Part shown: positions 26,105 through 36,949 of the stretch, in pieces
How positions within the stretch are numbered: position 1 is the stretch's first letter
How the letters are laid out: each line of letters begins with the position of its first letter
Translations under genes and position numbers: made by a program
Assembly: GCA_015501075.1 (NCBI GenBank)
Contig: JADNYJ010000022.1
Location: 295,659-359,658, forward strand
From: Gymnopilus junonius
Lineage: Eukaryota > Basidiomycota > Agaricomycetes > Agaricales > Galerinaceae
Direction: 5' to 3'
DNA: 64,000 nt
Notes under the pieces: model-generated
Told to the model about the DNA's origin: nothing
The model's database searches: none
Seen by the model: only the letters and a program-made list of their open reading frames with translations

Positions 26105-26619
26105 GGTCATTTTCCTTTTCTTGCATTGTATCATGTTGCCTGTGAGAATTTATTTGTCTTATAGCGATTGACGCTTTTTTATTCAGGCTTTGAGTGTACT
26201 CGTTTGTTTGTTTGAAACCTACCGCTTTTTACTTATACTCATCGTATCTGATTGTCGCGGAGTTCCTGCTGGTTTTTATCTGCCCTGATGTAGTCATTTA
26301 TAGTCAATTGTATCTCTACACCCATGAAGATGATAATTTCGAGGATGCGTACTTAGATCACTGCAATCGGAACGTCATGCATGACATCTGAGTGGAGATT
26401 ATAGCTGAGTATGAACTCTGAAATTTGGATCCTCGTTTCACGATGGATACTTTGAAGTGAGGCCCTAGCGGTAGCCCCTTTCAGTTCCAAACTCTGTGAA
26501 GAGTATTGTACCTGGAGACATTATTTCGAGTAAATCGGCATAGCTGGATAGATTCCCGCTACCTTTTAAGGTAACGGTTTTAGGAGAAAATCAATGCCCA
26601 GGGCCCTCTCGTGGTCTGG

Positions 26620-27020
26620 TGCTGTTATTGGCTCCTGCCTACAGGTGCTGAGGAGGACGTGTAGTCTCCGCAATGATGCTGTGCAGTTGCAATGGCCCTT
26701 GCATTGACATGGTGGGTCCTACGACAATGTGGGAGCACTTGAGAGGTCATGGCAGGGCAGTTGTGGCCTCCGTAACAACGTATCGGCATCACAATGTCTC
26801 CTACACTGACGCGGTGGGCTTCTGCATGAATATGGGGGGCTGTCCTCATGCTCTCCACACCTGCATGGTGGGTCCCTCGTGGATGTGGCGGCACCTGTGC
26901 CAACTGGCATCCCAGATGGTGGGTGGGGTTCCCCACCATCTGTGCGCCCAGCATCATAACAACAGTTCCACCTCTGGCTTGCTCTTGCTGGTGAGGGAGG
27001 TGGAAATGACTGGCCAGACA
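26620..27020. other. G/C-skewed block with internal degenerate repeats
   Basis: About 400 bp open on both strands and unlike its AT-richer surroundings. The motif catggtgggtcc occurs at about 26708 and 26863, each followed by a related tgtgggagcac / tgtggcggcac stretch, so it looks like a degenerate duplication. It ends in a hairpin, cagatg...gtggggttccccac...catctg (26913-26942). No protein family, splice structure or transposon end is recognisable. Confidence 0.4.
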
Positions 27021-27091
27021 GCCATTATGATCTAATAAAGAGAAAATGATATGATTAGTATTTCATCAAGATAGAAAAAAAAGACAGAATG

Positions 27092-27114
27092 TGCTCGCGA
27101 TGGATTCGCGAGCA
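27092..27114. other. Perfect 9-bp hairpin
   Basis: tgctcgcga (27092-27100) and tcgcgagca (27106-27114) are perfect inverted repeats around a 5-nt loop, about 520 bp upstream of the PRPP synthetase start. It could be a protein-binding palindrome or a remnant of a small inverted-repeat element. Confidence 0.6.
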
Positions 27115-27636
27115 TGTCCTGTGACATACCTGGTTAGCCTCCCTCTTCAAGGGTCCCCACTTCTGATGTTCCAGCCCTAATCCTTCAAATATCAGCCCAC
27201 ATCCTCATCTGAGGGAGGGGCAAGTTATATGGGTCTAAGCCATGGCAAAAAAAGACAGAAGATTTGGGAAGGATGCAGCTCGAGAGGCGATTAATACAGT
27301 AGTAACAAGCGGATCATAATCAAGGCATCGAAATTTATCGTGGTAAGACTAGGCAAAGAAGTAGATGAAGATGAAAGAAGGATAAGATGCATCCGAGCAA
27401 CTGACAAGGATATTTTGGTCAAAAGTAACCGGATGAGCCACTTGAGTCGCCGGTTCAAACCGGTTCGTGACACCGACTGAACCGATGTGACGAAAATTAG
27501 TAAAATCTTATCTTTCGAGATATTCCAGACAAACCTCGACCGTCATCTCCCGTTTCACCCTTACTCATTCCTCTCTCTAATCATTCTTCATTAATCTTTT
27601 TCTTGTACCAAAATCACCTATTGCCGAAAACTAAGC

Positions 27637-28922
27637 ATGTTGAACGGAAGCGGGATCAAAATCTTTTCTGGTGCGAGGTAATCTTTCCTGCATGGCGTAT
27701 TGCCTACCTCATGTCTCGGGCTGTAGGAACGAGCCATCCTGAGCTCGCTGAAATTATTGCGCGACGGTACATCTCTTCGTCATTTCCTCTGTCATTACCA
27801 GAGCAGAGACATTGACTGTGCCGCAGAATTGGTTTGCCGCTCTCCAAAGCAGAAATCACTCGAAGTGGAATTGGAGAGACAAATGTCACTATCGCTGAGT
27901 CGGTGCGAGAAGACGACGTGTACATTATCAACACCGGCTGCGGCGCTGTGAACACAGCGCTTATGGAGTTGTGCATCATGATACATGCCTGCAAAATTGC
28001 CAGCGCCAAACGAATTACTGCAGTAATCCCTCTTTTTCCTTATGCCCGGCAAGACAAGAAAGATAAAAGTCGAGCGCCTATCACGGCGAAACTAGTAGCA
28101 AACATGATACAAAAAGCTGGATGTGACCACGTAATTGTGAGTGGGCAATTTGGAAGCTAATTCGACGTCCGCTCATGATGGATAGACGATGGACTTGCAC
28201 GCTTCGCAAATTCAGGGTTTCTTTGATGTTCCGGTTGACAAGTGAGTCCAGCGGTTGCTTCTCAGATCTAGCATTTAATTTAAAGCCGAAATTTAGCGTA
28301 AGGGCACCTACCCTGTCCGTTGTTGGACGCTAATTGAATTCTTTCTCAGCTTTATGCCGAACCATCAGCAATATTATATATTAGGACGCATTTCGATCTG
28401 GACAATGTGGTAATTGTTTCTCCAGATGCTGGAGGTGCTAAAAGGTGAGCTTACGTTGGAAGTATTCGAAGAAGCGGGAAAGTAATTCTAGACAGAGCTA
28501 CCTCGATCGCAGACCGACTTGGCGTCGATTTTGCGTTGTTCCACAAGGAAAGAAAGAAAGCGAATGAGGTCTCGCGTATGGTGTTGGTGGGGAACGTGAA
28601 AGACAAAATTGCAATCCTTGTAGACGACATGGCGGACACTTGCGGGACGCTCTGTCTCGCAGCATCGCATCTATCTGAAGCCGGGGCTCAGAAGGTGTTT
28701 GGGTTCGTGACGCACGGAATTCTGAGTGGCAATGCACTGCAGGCAATTGAAGCCAGCAACCTAGAGAAGCTGATTGTGACGAACACGCTGCCACAACATC
28801 AGAACCAGGCTGCTTGCAAGAAAGTAGAGGTGATCGACATAGGAAAGGTGCTTGGGGAGGTGATACGACGAAGCCACTATGGGGAGAGTGTTTCTAAACT
28901 GTTCCACGAGGTGCCGTACTAG
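27637..28922 (+). CDS. PRS: Ribose-phosphate diphosphokinase (PRPP synthetase)
   Basis: Makes PRPP from ribose 5-phosphate and ATP for nucleotide, His and Trp synthesis. The protein starts [20 protein letters not shown] (ATG 27637; exon 1 ends 27670, intron 27671-27726). Landmarks: the intron-split [108 protein letters not shown] and the PRPP-binding [13 protein letters not shown]. End LFHEVPY at 28922. The join between VPVD and LYAEPS only works if a single C at 28297 is an exon of its own, flanked by introns 28242-28296 and 28298-28349; it completes the Asn codon of the invariant VDNLYAEP. No other frame break is needed. Confidence 0.93.
28297..28297 (+). other. Putative one-nucleotide exon in PRPP synthetase
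   Basis: Base C28297 lies between an AG (end of intron 28242-28296, 55 nt, donor GTGAGT) and a GTAAGG donor (intron 28298-28349, 52 nt, acceptor TTTCTCAG). Upstream exon ...GAC AA, this C, then CTT TAT GCC reads D-N-L-Y-A, the conserved sequence. Both introns have the usual length for this genome. Confidence 0.65.
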
Positions 28923-29159
28923 ATAGAAAATAAATGCAGTTAGTCCGGTTAGAAGTGAGATCTGAACCAGACGATTGGTACGGATTGATCAAGCGCGACC
29001 GAATTAGGGATCAACAGTTTGGATCGCAGGCGAAGCGACACCCGAACTGCTGCTCAACTTGCTCTTCTTTTTTTCAAGCCTCTCCCTCCGTCTTCCTATC
29101 TTTATTTCTATGTTCTCTTGACCTCTTCCCTCTATATTACCCCTCCAACTGACGGCCAA

Positions 29160-32100
29160 ATGCAAGGTATCCTTATTTTCCTTCTTTTTATTCACTCTTC
29201 TCTCACACGTCCGCAGATGGCCATGTACAACACATCCCAAACGGCCATCCTCCTCCACACAACTCCGCATCCCAGTCCCAGCAGCGCCCACCGCCCCAAC
29301 GCGTATCAATGTCGTCGGGATACCCAGTGTCTCCATCGTCGACAACCGTCTCGTCGTTGGCAGCTCGCAGACCAGTATGTCACTTTTAATTGCTTAGCTA
29401 GAATCAGAAATACCACCTTATTTCTTCATCCAGGCTCTACGCGTTCCTACACTCCCCTCAAGGTCTTGGGAGATGGCTCATTCGGGAAGGTTGGCTTTGC
29501 GATTGGCACGGTACTCTACCCCCAAATACACCCCTGTCGCCAATGCAGTGTGGAGCTGGCGCTGGTGTAAGACCAGACTGGATTGGAAAGCGTTTGGTAG
29601 CAGTCAAGTTGATGAAGAAAAGATGGGAAGGAGGCTGGGACGAGTGTCAGAAAAACAAGGAGCTTGAGGTGTGTCCTTATATCCGTCCCTTTGCAACCTG
29701 CCTATCTTAATCCGCTTTGTCACGGCTTCAGTCTCTGCGCGCGATTCCGTTTCATCCAAACGTCATTCCTCTCTATGATTTTTTCCTTCTTCCGGATACT
29801 AAGGAACTCTACTTTGTTTTTGAATCCATGGAGGGCAATTTATACCATCTCATCAAAGCTCGGAAAGGCCGACCTTTTGCGGGTGGCCTTGTATCATCCA
29901 TCTTTCGCCAGATTGTACTGGGTCTTGACCATATCCACTCCAACGGATATTTTCATCGAGATATGAAGCCAGAAAATGTTCTCGTCACGACGACAGGACT
30001 TTTTGATTACACCTCCGTTTCGCCTTTAGCGCCACCAAACGCCCCAAAAGAGAAGGACGTCGTAGTAATTATCAAATTGGCCGATTTTGGGCTTGCTCGG
30101 GAAACCAGAAGCGCACCACCTTATACCGAATATGTCTCAACGCGATGGTATCGTGCGCCTGAAGTGTTACTACTGAGCCGCGATTACTCGAATCCTGTTG
30201 ACATGTGGGCGTTCGGAACTATCATGGTAGAACTCGTCAATTTGCGACCATTATTTCCTGGCTGCGATCAAGGTGATCAGGTTGCGAGAATATGTGAAGT
30301 CCTTGGTGATCCCTCAGACCTATACGGAGTGGACAGATATGGAAGTCAGATAGGCGGCGGCCCTTGGCATAGGGGGCATAGGCTTGCACAAGATATTGGG
30401 TTTCAATTCCCCAAGGTAGTTTTTCCTTTGCTTTCAATGTAGAAGGGGTCTCAAGCGTTTTATTATATAGATCATACCCAAGGACTTTTACTCCCTGTTC
30501 GACGACAGCATTCCTAGGTCACTGATCAATTGTATCCGAGACCTTTTGAGATATGACCCTGACAAACGCCTGACAAGTCGGCAGTGCCTTGAGCATGTTT
30601 ATCTGCAAGAGACTATACCCCGCGATTACATCACCGTCCCTACTGGTCCACAATCCACCTCCAGTTCTTCTATTCCAACAATGTCATCCTATATCAATGG
30701 AAGTCACTCAAATCCGTCTTTACCGACCCCCAGTCACATTCCACCTCATTCACAACAATTCCCCGATGCTTCCATTTCTCATCGCATACCTTACACTATA
30801 CCACCTCCCCAACCTCAGTTCCCACCCCAACCTGTTGTTGCCCATAATGGTTATCAACATCATCCCCATGGTACCTGGCCTGATCCCCAGCCCGACTATC
30901 CTATGTCTTCTCCTCAAGATGCACCTCAACCTCACCGACATTATACCAATGAGCATGCTGTTGACACACAAGATTCTCTCATGGCCCAAGATCCTCCTCC
31001 GCCTCCAGATCCTCCTCGAGATTCCAGCCATGCCCATGTATTGCAAGGCAACAAACTTGGCAAATTAGGAGCCACATTGAAGAAGCAGGGCAGGTGGGCA
31101 CTTTTTGGCGGAGACAAGGCTCATCACAATGCATTACCCCCTGTGGATGAAATTAGTCCAGCTCTCGTATTTCCTCGGCGCAAACGTACCAAATCGTCCA
31201 GCACAGATAGCAGGTCCCTACGCGAGACCTCTCCTGCTCTCGAGCCTGTACTTAATCCACGAGAGGAAAAGAAGATCCAGGAGAAGAACAAGAAGGAAGC
31301 GCAGCGCTTACTCCGTGATGCAGAGATTGCAAGACGTACATTGGCGCAGAAAAACCAACAAGAACAGGCTCGCGCTGTCATGAACAAGCGTAAAGAGGAG
31401 TTCAAGGCCACTGGTGAGGTACCGGAATGGCCTCGTGGTCCTGACCGTAGCGGGCCTCTACGCCGCGGCCAGGCTTCGGGCGGGGCTACTTCGACAACAA
31501 TCGGCGCTGCTTCAGGCAGGTTCGCCGTGCATAATGAGCCTATGCGGGCCGCTGATGAATGGGGAGGACCTACTGACCGTGCCAAAGCTCGACGACGAGA
31601 ATTTGACGACGACCACTCCATGTCCTCGTCAGATCTTCATAGTCTCAGTCGTGTGTCCTCAATATCGTTTGCTACCGTTGATAGTGACCCAGGACCTTCC
31701 CGACTACGGAGTCAACGTAGTCTTTATAACATCAGCAGGATGACATCGCGATCGTCATTACGAACATCATTTGACGACTTTCCACCGTCAGCTCGGTCCT
31801 CGAATTCCTTTTCTCTAGAAGGTCAATTGGTCCATGACTTTCGGACTCAGGCTTCTGTCAGCTCTCATTTGTCTGGTAGCCTGTCTCCTCCACCGTTACA
31901 ACTACTCTCACTCTCACCCACCATGTCTCCTTCTTTATCACCTTCTCCGCCTTGGATCCAAGTACCGCATCACGGCAAAGAGGACTTACTATCCCAGACA
32001 CAATCACCACCTTATCTCTCTATATCTCCTCGTTTCCACCCTGCCAAACCTCCTCATAGCCCTATGGACATGAATGGGCAATTACCTCCTCTACCCCCTA

Positions 32101-32414
32101 GCCCTTACGGACATCACCCGTCAAGTCCTTATGCTTATCCACCTAGTACAGGTCATACTCCGAAGTCGGCTAAGTCAGCCATCAATCCAATATTCAAAGT
32201 GGTGAGTTATAAATGGGACAGTGCAGACGGTCTGGTCCCTGATGTCTATCCAACTCAGCCCCCGCTACCCCCTCCACCATTACCAACCACCTTAGGTGAC
32301 GACCAGCTGTCATCTATGAATATCCTTCCTCCTTTCTCTGAGCTAGAAGCCGTTGCTGGCGGAGATTTTCCACCGCTATCGCCCATGGTTTTCTCGACAC
32401 CAGAAGATGATTGA
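29160..32414 (+). CDS. crk1: Ime2/Crk1-like (MAK/RCK family) protein kinase
   Basis: Ser/Thr kinase related to yeast Ime2 and Ustilago Crk1, which act in meiosis, mating and morphogenesis. A two-codon first exon (ATG 29160) joins a Ser/Pro/Gln-rich N-extension. Kinase motifs: GDGSFGKV Gly-loop, WLCDWHGTLPPNTPL insert typical of the fungal group, VAVKLMKKRWEGGW with catalytic Lys, HRDMKPENVLV, DFGLAR, activation-loop TEY in PYTEYVSTRWYRAPE, and DMWAFGTIMVELVNLRPLFP. The long C-terminus (about 600 residues, mostly one exon) is Pro/Ser/His-rich with a Lys/Glu helix near residue 600. Frame breaks: at 29491-29492 GSFGKV and WLCDWH need one more T, and the intron ending at 29433 joins out of phase by one base. 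TEY implies dual phosphorylation like MAP kinases. Confidence 0.88.
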
Positions 32415-32889
32415 CCTTCTGCTAGACACACTCACTTGGCTTACTTTCTGCTTTTGTTCTCACTTTTTCGGTTTTTATTTCTCGGTCTTGCGATTTCACA
32501 CAATCATTGACTACATGTCTCTTGCACTCATCCAACACATCATTCATTTGTCCAGTTGTACCCAGGGGGTTGTATCAGCGGCGTACTACATAATGATCCT
32601 TTGGCTTTACCCCCTGTTTTCGTATTTTTCGTAATTTGTCACATTGCCATCCTTATTATACTTACTCTTCGCTAGTTGCGCTATTCAAGGGCAGAACTAC
32701 GTATAGTAGCAGACAGACAATATGTATTTTTATGCTCTCCAGCTTGTGGCGCAGCAATGCTGGAGGGCTGGATAATCCAGATCCAGAAAGGACATCCAAA
32801 ATGCTTCACATCTGACCACTACGGCTCTCAAAGTCAAATGCAAGGCGATCGTAAATTCTATTATTTCATATGATAAAGCATAGAATTTA

Positions 32890-33620
32890 TTAATGATGGT
32901 GGTGGGGATCTTGTTCAAATCGAATTCCACTAGAACGTCGGCGAGGTGAGAGATTCATCAGAAGAGCGTGTATAAGAATCCTACGTACCAGTACCTAAAA
33001 AAAGGGGATACCACCAGGTTGGATGTAAAGATGAGTCACTCGTATCCACATAAACAGACATTTGGAAGAGTTCTTACCCGCAGGCACGAGGACCTGGTTG
33101 ATCCTTCGATTTGAATGTAAGTATGTAGGTCATTCGGATGCATGAAAATAATGAGTCGTCTTTGTCCTCATTGTTGGATACTCACCAAGTTGATAAAAAT
33201 TTTAGGGTGGCCCAAAGGACCTCCACCTAATTTCAAGAAAGAAGCAAGTCAATGAAATGAAGGAAGGAGGAATCGAGGGCAGATAAATCGATACTTACCT
33301 CCATCACAAGTGGCTTTCCGTCCCTTCACCAAACGTATAGGTTCCTCGGCAATGAGTGCCATCGCGCTCAGAGGCGCCGGTTGGAATTCCATTGCAGTTT
33401 GTTCAAAGCGTGGGTTGGAACCGGGCCCTGGACGGGGACGCTGGCTCGTTGACCAAGTAGTCGCATAGTTGGAGGATTGTTGCAATGTTACAGGTGGAAA
33501 TTCCTCCTTCTTCGAAACAGCTTTGTCGTCCGCCTTGGAAGCGACGGTCGAAGTAGATGCATTGCGAGTAATCGCTTTCAATGCATAGTTGAAACGCGGA
33601 AGGGCCCGCCGACTGAGCAT
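32890..33620 (-). CDS. NDUFS6: NADH dehydrogenase (complex I) 13-kDa subunit, zinc-binding
   Basis: Peripheral-arm subunit needed late in complex I assembly. It starts at 33620 with a basic mitochondrial presequence (MLSRRALPRFNYALKAITRN). After the processing region come the conserved FPPVTLQQSSNYATTWSTSQ and FEQTAMEFQPAPLSAMALI. The zf-CHCC part is spread over four short exons: CDGGGGPLGHPKIFINL, DQPGPRACG, a 6-nt-scale exon completing Y-C, and GIRFEQDPHHHH before TAA at 32890-32892. Zinc ligands Cys, His and two Cys are present. The very small exon ending at the GTACGTAG donor is required to restore CGYCG. All splice sites are GT-AG; no frame defects. Confidence 0.9.
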
Positions 33621-34518
33621 GATGTGGTAAATACTGAAGAGCGACCGTGACCTCAGTAACTTTGATCTTTCCTTTTGTGTCCTTGTGTTCGACCGAGTAC
33701 AGAGAAAATTTGATACATAATATTGCCATGAAGAATAATTATCAGTATATGGTCAATCGATACGGCACGCTAATTACTAATGTCAGATATCCACAGTCAA
33801 CCGTTTAAATAATCTCATTCTACGTGGATAAGGGCGGCCTCCAACCCACCTCATTGCATGATACTTTTTCAAACTCCATCAAATACGAGACAACATGTTT
33901 ATAGTATTGTCCAGATAGGATGAGCGTGGAAGATGGATTCGCCTTAAATGGCGCGATTGAGCGGTGTAGCCTGTGGTACCGGTGAATGCTCTGTGAACAG
34001 TCAGGTATCGCCTTTTGAAGCTGCTGAACTTCACGCAGAAATTTAAAGGCAGCAACAGAGTTTGCGAAGGCAGATGAATAAGCTTTTATATGTATGTCAA
34101 CAACAACTGGGTAGGAATTACTGGATCTTTGGAATGTCGGGTGGGAGTTCTCCGGGGGAAAGCGACCAGATCTAACGAACTGCCTTCAGAAGTATAGAGA
34201 GAAATGTAAACACTGAGAATCGAGCTCTTCTCTGTCCTCTTCGCTAACTTGAATCTTGTGCCCAAAGTTGGGCCATTGGTAGTCCTGTTTTAACCACGTA
34301 CACCTTAGTGTACATTCAGATATATCGACGTCTGTCTACGAGAGACTGGCTGCCTGAGATCTTTGACAGCGAATCACGTGGTGTCTTCCTTGGTGACAAG
34401 GCTCTCAGTGTGAGTGACACTTCGTTCTGACATTCATATTCGCAGTCAATGAGCACTTGCCGACAGTAACTCTAAATCTATATTGACTACACCTGGCAAG
34501 GCTTTTTGCCTGCTCTTT
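33621..34518. promoter_or_regulatory. Divergent promoter region, NDUFS6 / NIPA-like
   Basis: About 900 bp between diverging starts. A CACGTG E-box occurs at about 34375 (aatcacgtggtg), a site type bound by bHLH factors. No other motif, RNA gene or repeat was found. Confidence 0.4.
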
Positions 34519-36589
34519 ATGCACACAGACACGCTCTCAATCACTATTGGCATTGTTACCGGCCTCCTCGCTTCCTTCGTCCAATCTTTGGGGCTGACCA
34601 TCCAACGCAAGAGTCACGTCTTAAACCAGTCTTTGCCAGAGCATCGTCAACGCGTTGAGCACAAGAGACCGTCCGTATTCTTCTCTATCTGATTTCTGGC
34701 TTTTAACAACTTGTTGCTGCAGGTTATGGCTGCTCGGCTTTGCCATATTCATTTCATCTAATATTATCGGATCTTTCGTTCAAATTGCATCTCTTCCTGT
34801 CGTTATTCTTGCCCCTCTAGGCGCAGTTTCCTTGCTTTGGAATGCTTTCTTTGCTCGCTTACTTCTTGGAGATGTTTTCTCCCCTTGGATGATATTAGGC
34901 ACCATCCTCATTGCTGGAGGAGCTATCCTCATCGCTTATTTTGGCATCGTGCCAGAGCAGACACGTTCTCTTGAGGACCTTCTCGCTCTCTTCAGACGGC
35001 CAACATTCATTGCCTACTTCTCTGTACTCGGATTCATTGTTTTTTGTTGCCTTGCTATCGTGAGTTGTCACCCATTTAGATTTTATTCTCTATTCTGATT
35101 GAAGTTTCTGCACAGACGCACATAACGGAATTTTCACTAATTCACCTGACAAAACAGGCATTCCTGCCTTTGTCCCCCGCATCTAGCAGTATCGACCTCC
35201 CTGCACATTCTACGAACGTCACGGAAAGTCTGTCAAATACTCTAGACGTTCTGCCGAGCGAACGAACTCCACTCATTGATCCCAAATCCCAAATTTCCTT
35301 GTCTTCCAACTCGACCAGCGTCAAACTTTTGATCGATCCTACCATTCGCTCCATAACTCGTACACGCTTGCTCCTGGCTGTCTCCTATGCATCCTTTTCA
35401 GGCATCATCTCCGGCATGTGTTTGCTCTTTGCTAAAAGTGGAGTCGAATTACTTCTCTTAACACTTACGGACAAGAATCAATTTTGGCGTTGGGAGGCGT
35501 GGATGCTTGTGCTTGGTTTAATCATCTTCGCAGTACTGCAACTGTGGTATTTGCACAAAGCCCTCACGCTGGCAGATCCGACCCTTGTGTGCCCATGTGA
35601 GCCAAAGTGGTCCTTTGATTTTATTTTTTCTAATCAAGTCTCCAGCGGCCTTTTGTTTCTACAATTTGTCTTCCATTGTGAATGGTCTTGTGTATTTTGA
35701 CCAGTTCTCACTCATACCGCCATTACACCTTGGTCTTGTGGTTCAGGGTATCGTTGTACTCCTGGGTGGTGTTTGGGTAGTGAGCATTCAGTCTGGAGGA
35801 GGCGGCGTCGATGTAGGCACATGGAATGAGGACGCCGTGCGATTGTCAGACGAAGACGTTGTTCTCTATTCTGAACCACAAGCCACAGGTGTCAGTTCAG
35901 CGCCTTCCGATGCAGCATCGATTGCTTTCCAAGCAGAGCCAAGGCCTTATATTGGCCCTGTGACAATGGAAAGAGGGACCGTTTCTGAAGGAAGTATGCC
36001 CAATATACGTTCTTCAGGAGAACTTGATCTCGACCTTCCACAATCACATACCTTCAATCATTCGCCGAGCAAGCGACCTTTCATGGGTTCGCAGTTGTAT
36101 ACCTCTCCTCGAACACCCTCTTCTCGCCATGTCTCCGGAAGACCAACGGTTGATCTCCAGGGCTCTACTTCGTCGTTATCAATCTCTCAAGGACATCTGC
36201 GCAACATTTCTTTCCCAAATCCTTCGCATACACCCCTATCCACCGGCCTTGGGACTGTGTCAACTCTTGGTCCAGGATTCCAAATTGGCTTATCACCCCT
36301 CAGTCCTGGCTTTACCATCATGCCAGTTGAACGGAAAGGGCGTCCAACATTCGCTGATGTCGCTCGAGGTGTTGTATTCGATGTCCAACAGAGAAGACGG
36401 ACTGTCAGTGAAGGCTTAATTGTGCCTCGTGTCAGAGAAGACGTCAATGGGGGAAACAATCATGTTGAGGGCTCTGGGCCTCGTATCCCCCCTATAGGAC
36501 TCGCCAATGATCATGCAGCCCCTAGCCATGGTGGCAAGGCATGGGCGCGCTGGCAGTGGTTAAGCGATGTTGCCACTGGCAAGCATTGA
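34519..36589 (+). CDS. NIPA-like (DUF803) Mg2+ transporter family membrane protein
   Basis: Multi-pass membrane protein. The start at 34519 (MHTDTLSITIGIVTGLLASF) is the first ATG in frame. Exons are joined at R-P|L-W, C-L-A-I|T-H and C-P|S-A. Membrane segments include SSNIIGSFVQIASLPVVILA, LGAVSLLWNAFFARLLLGD, ILGTILIAGGAILIAYFGIV, PTFIAYFSVLGFIVFCCLAI, SYASFSGIISGMCLLFAKS, WMLVLGLIIFAVLQLWYLHK and LGLVVQGIVVLLGGVWVVS, the NIPA pattern of nine helices in a DMT fold. Residues 210-260 form a hydrophilic loop, and the C-terminal third (one exon, to 36589) is a Ser/Pro-rich cytosolic tail. NIPA members move Mg2+; the substrate here is inferred. No frame defects. Confidence 0.85.
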
Positions 36590-36790
36590 CTTTATACATC
36601 TTGTACATATTATATAGACTAGCAAGGACTTATTAATTCTGGAAACAAACAAATGTCTATTATGGGTTTTTGAAAGAGCTACCTCTCACAAGTGGACAGG
36701 CATCCCCAACTCTGTCGAGTTCGACTCCAGCCAATGTCGGTCAGAACTTTCCCACGGTCTCAAACAGCACTTGTGCTAATTAGATTGAGT

Positions 36791-36811
36791 ATTAGAATTA
36801 GAATTAGAATT
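36791..36811 (+). repeat. (ATTAGA)n microsatellite
   Basis: About three and a half copies of attaga just before the transposon-rich region. Confidence 0.8.
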
Positions 36812-36949
36812 ACATTTTGGTTGGCAACATTACATAAGTAATTCAGGTAACTACGTCGCCTCGCCAACACGTCGTAAATCGGCATCATAAATTAAGTATA
36901 AGAGATCTGAAGACGAGAGGAGGAGGAGATGATATGGGTAGTGTTGTCC

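Larger units (their letters stand above)
25983..27636. other. Long intergenic region DCP2 - PRPP synthetase
   Basis: About 1.65 kb without a supported gene. It holds the DCP2 3' UTR, a short tandem repeat (26061-26104), a G-rich block of unknown nature (26620-27020), two strong hairpins (26913-26942, 27092-27114) and, next to the gene, the PRPP synthetase promoter, which is C/T-rich from 27480. Confidence 0.55.
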
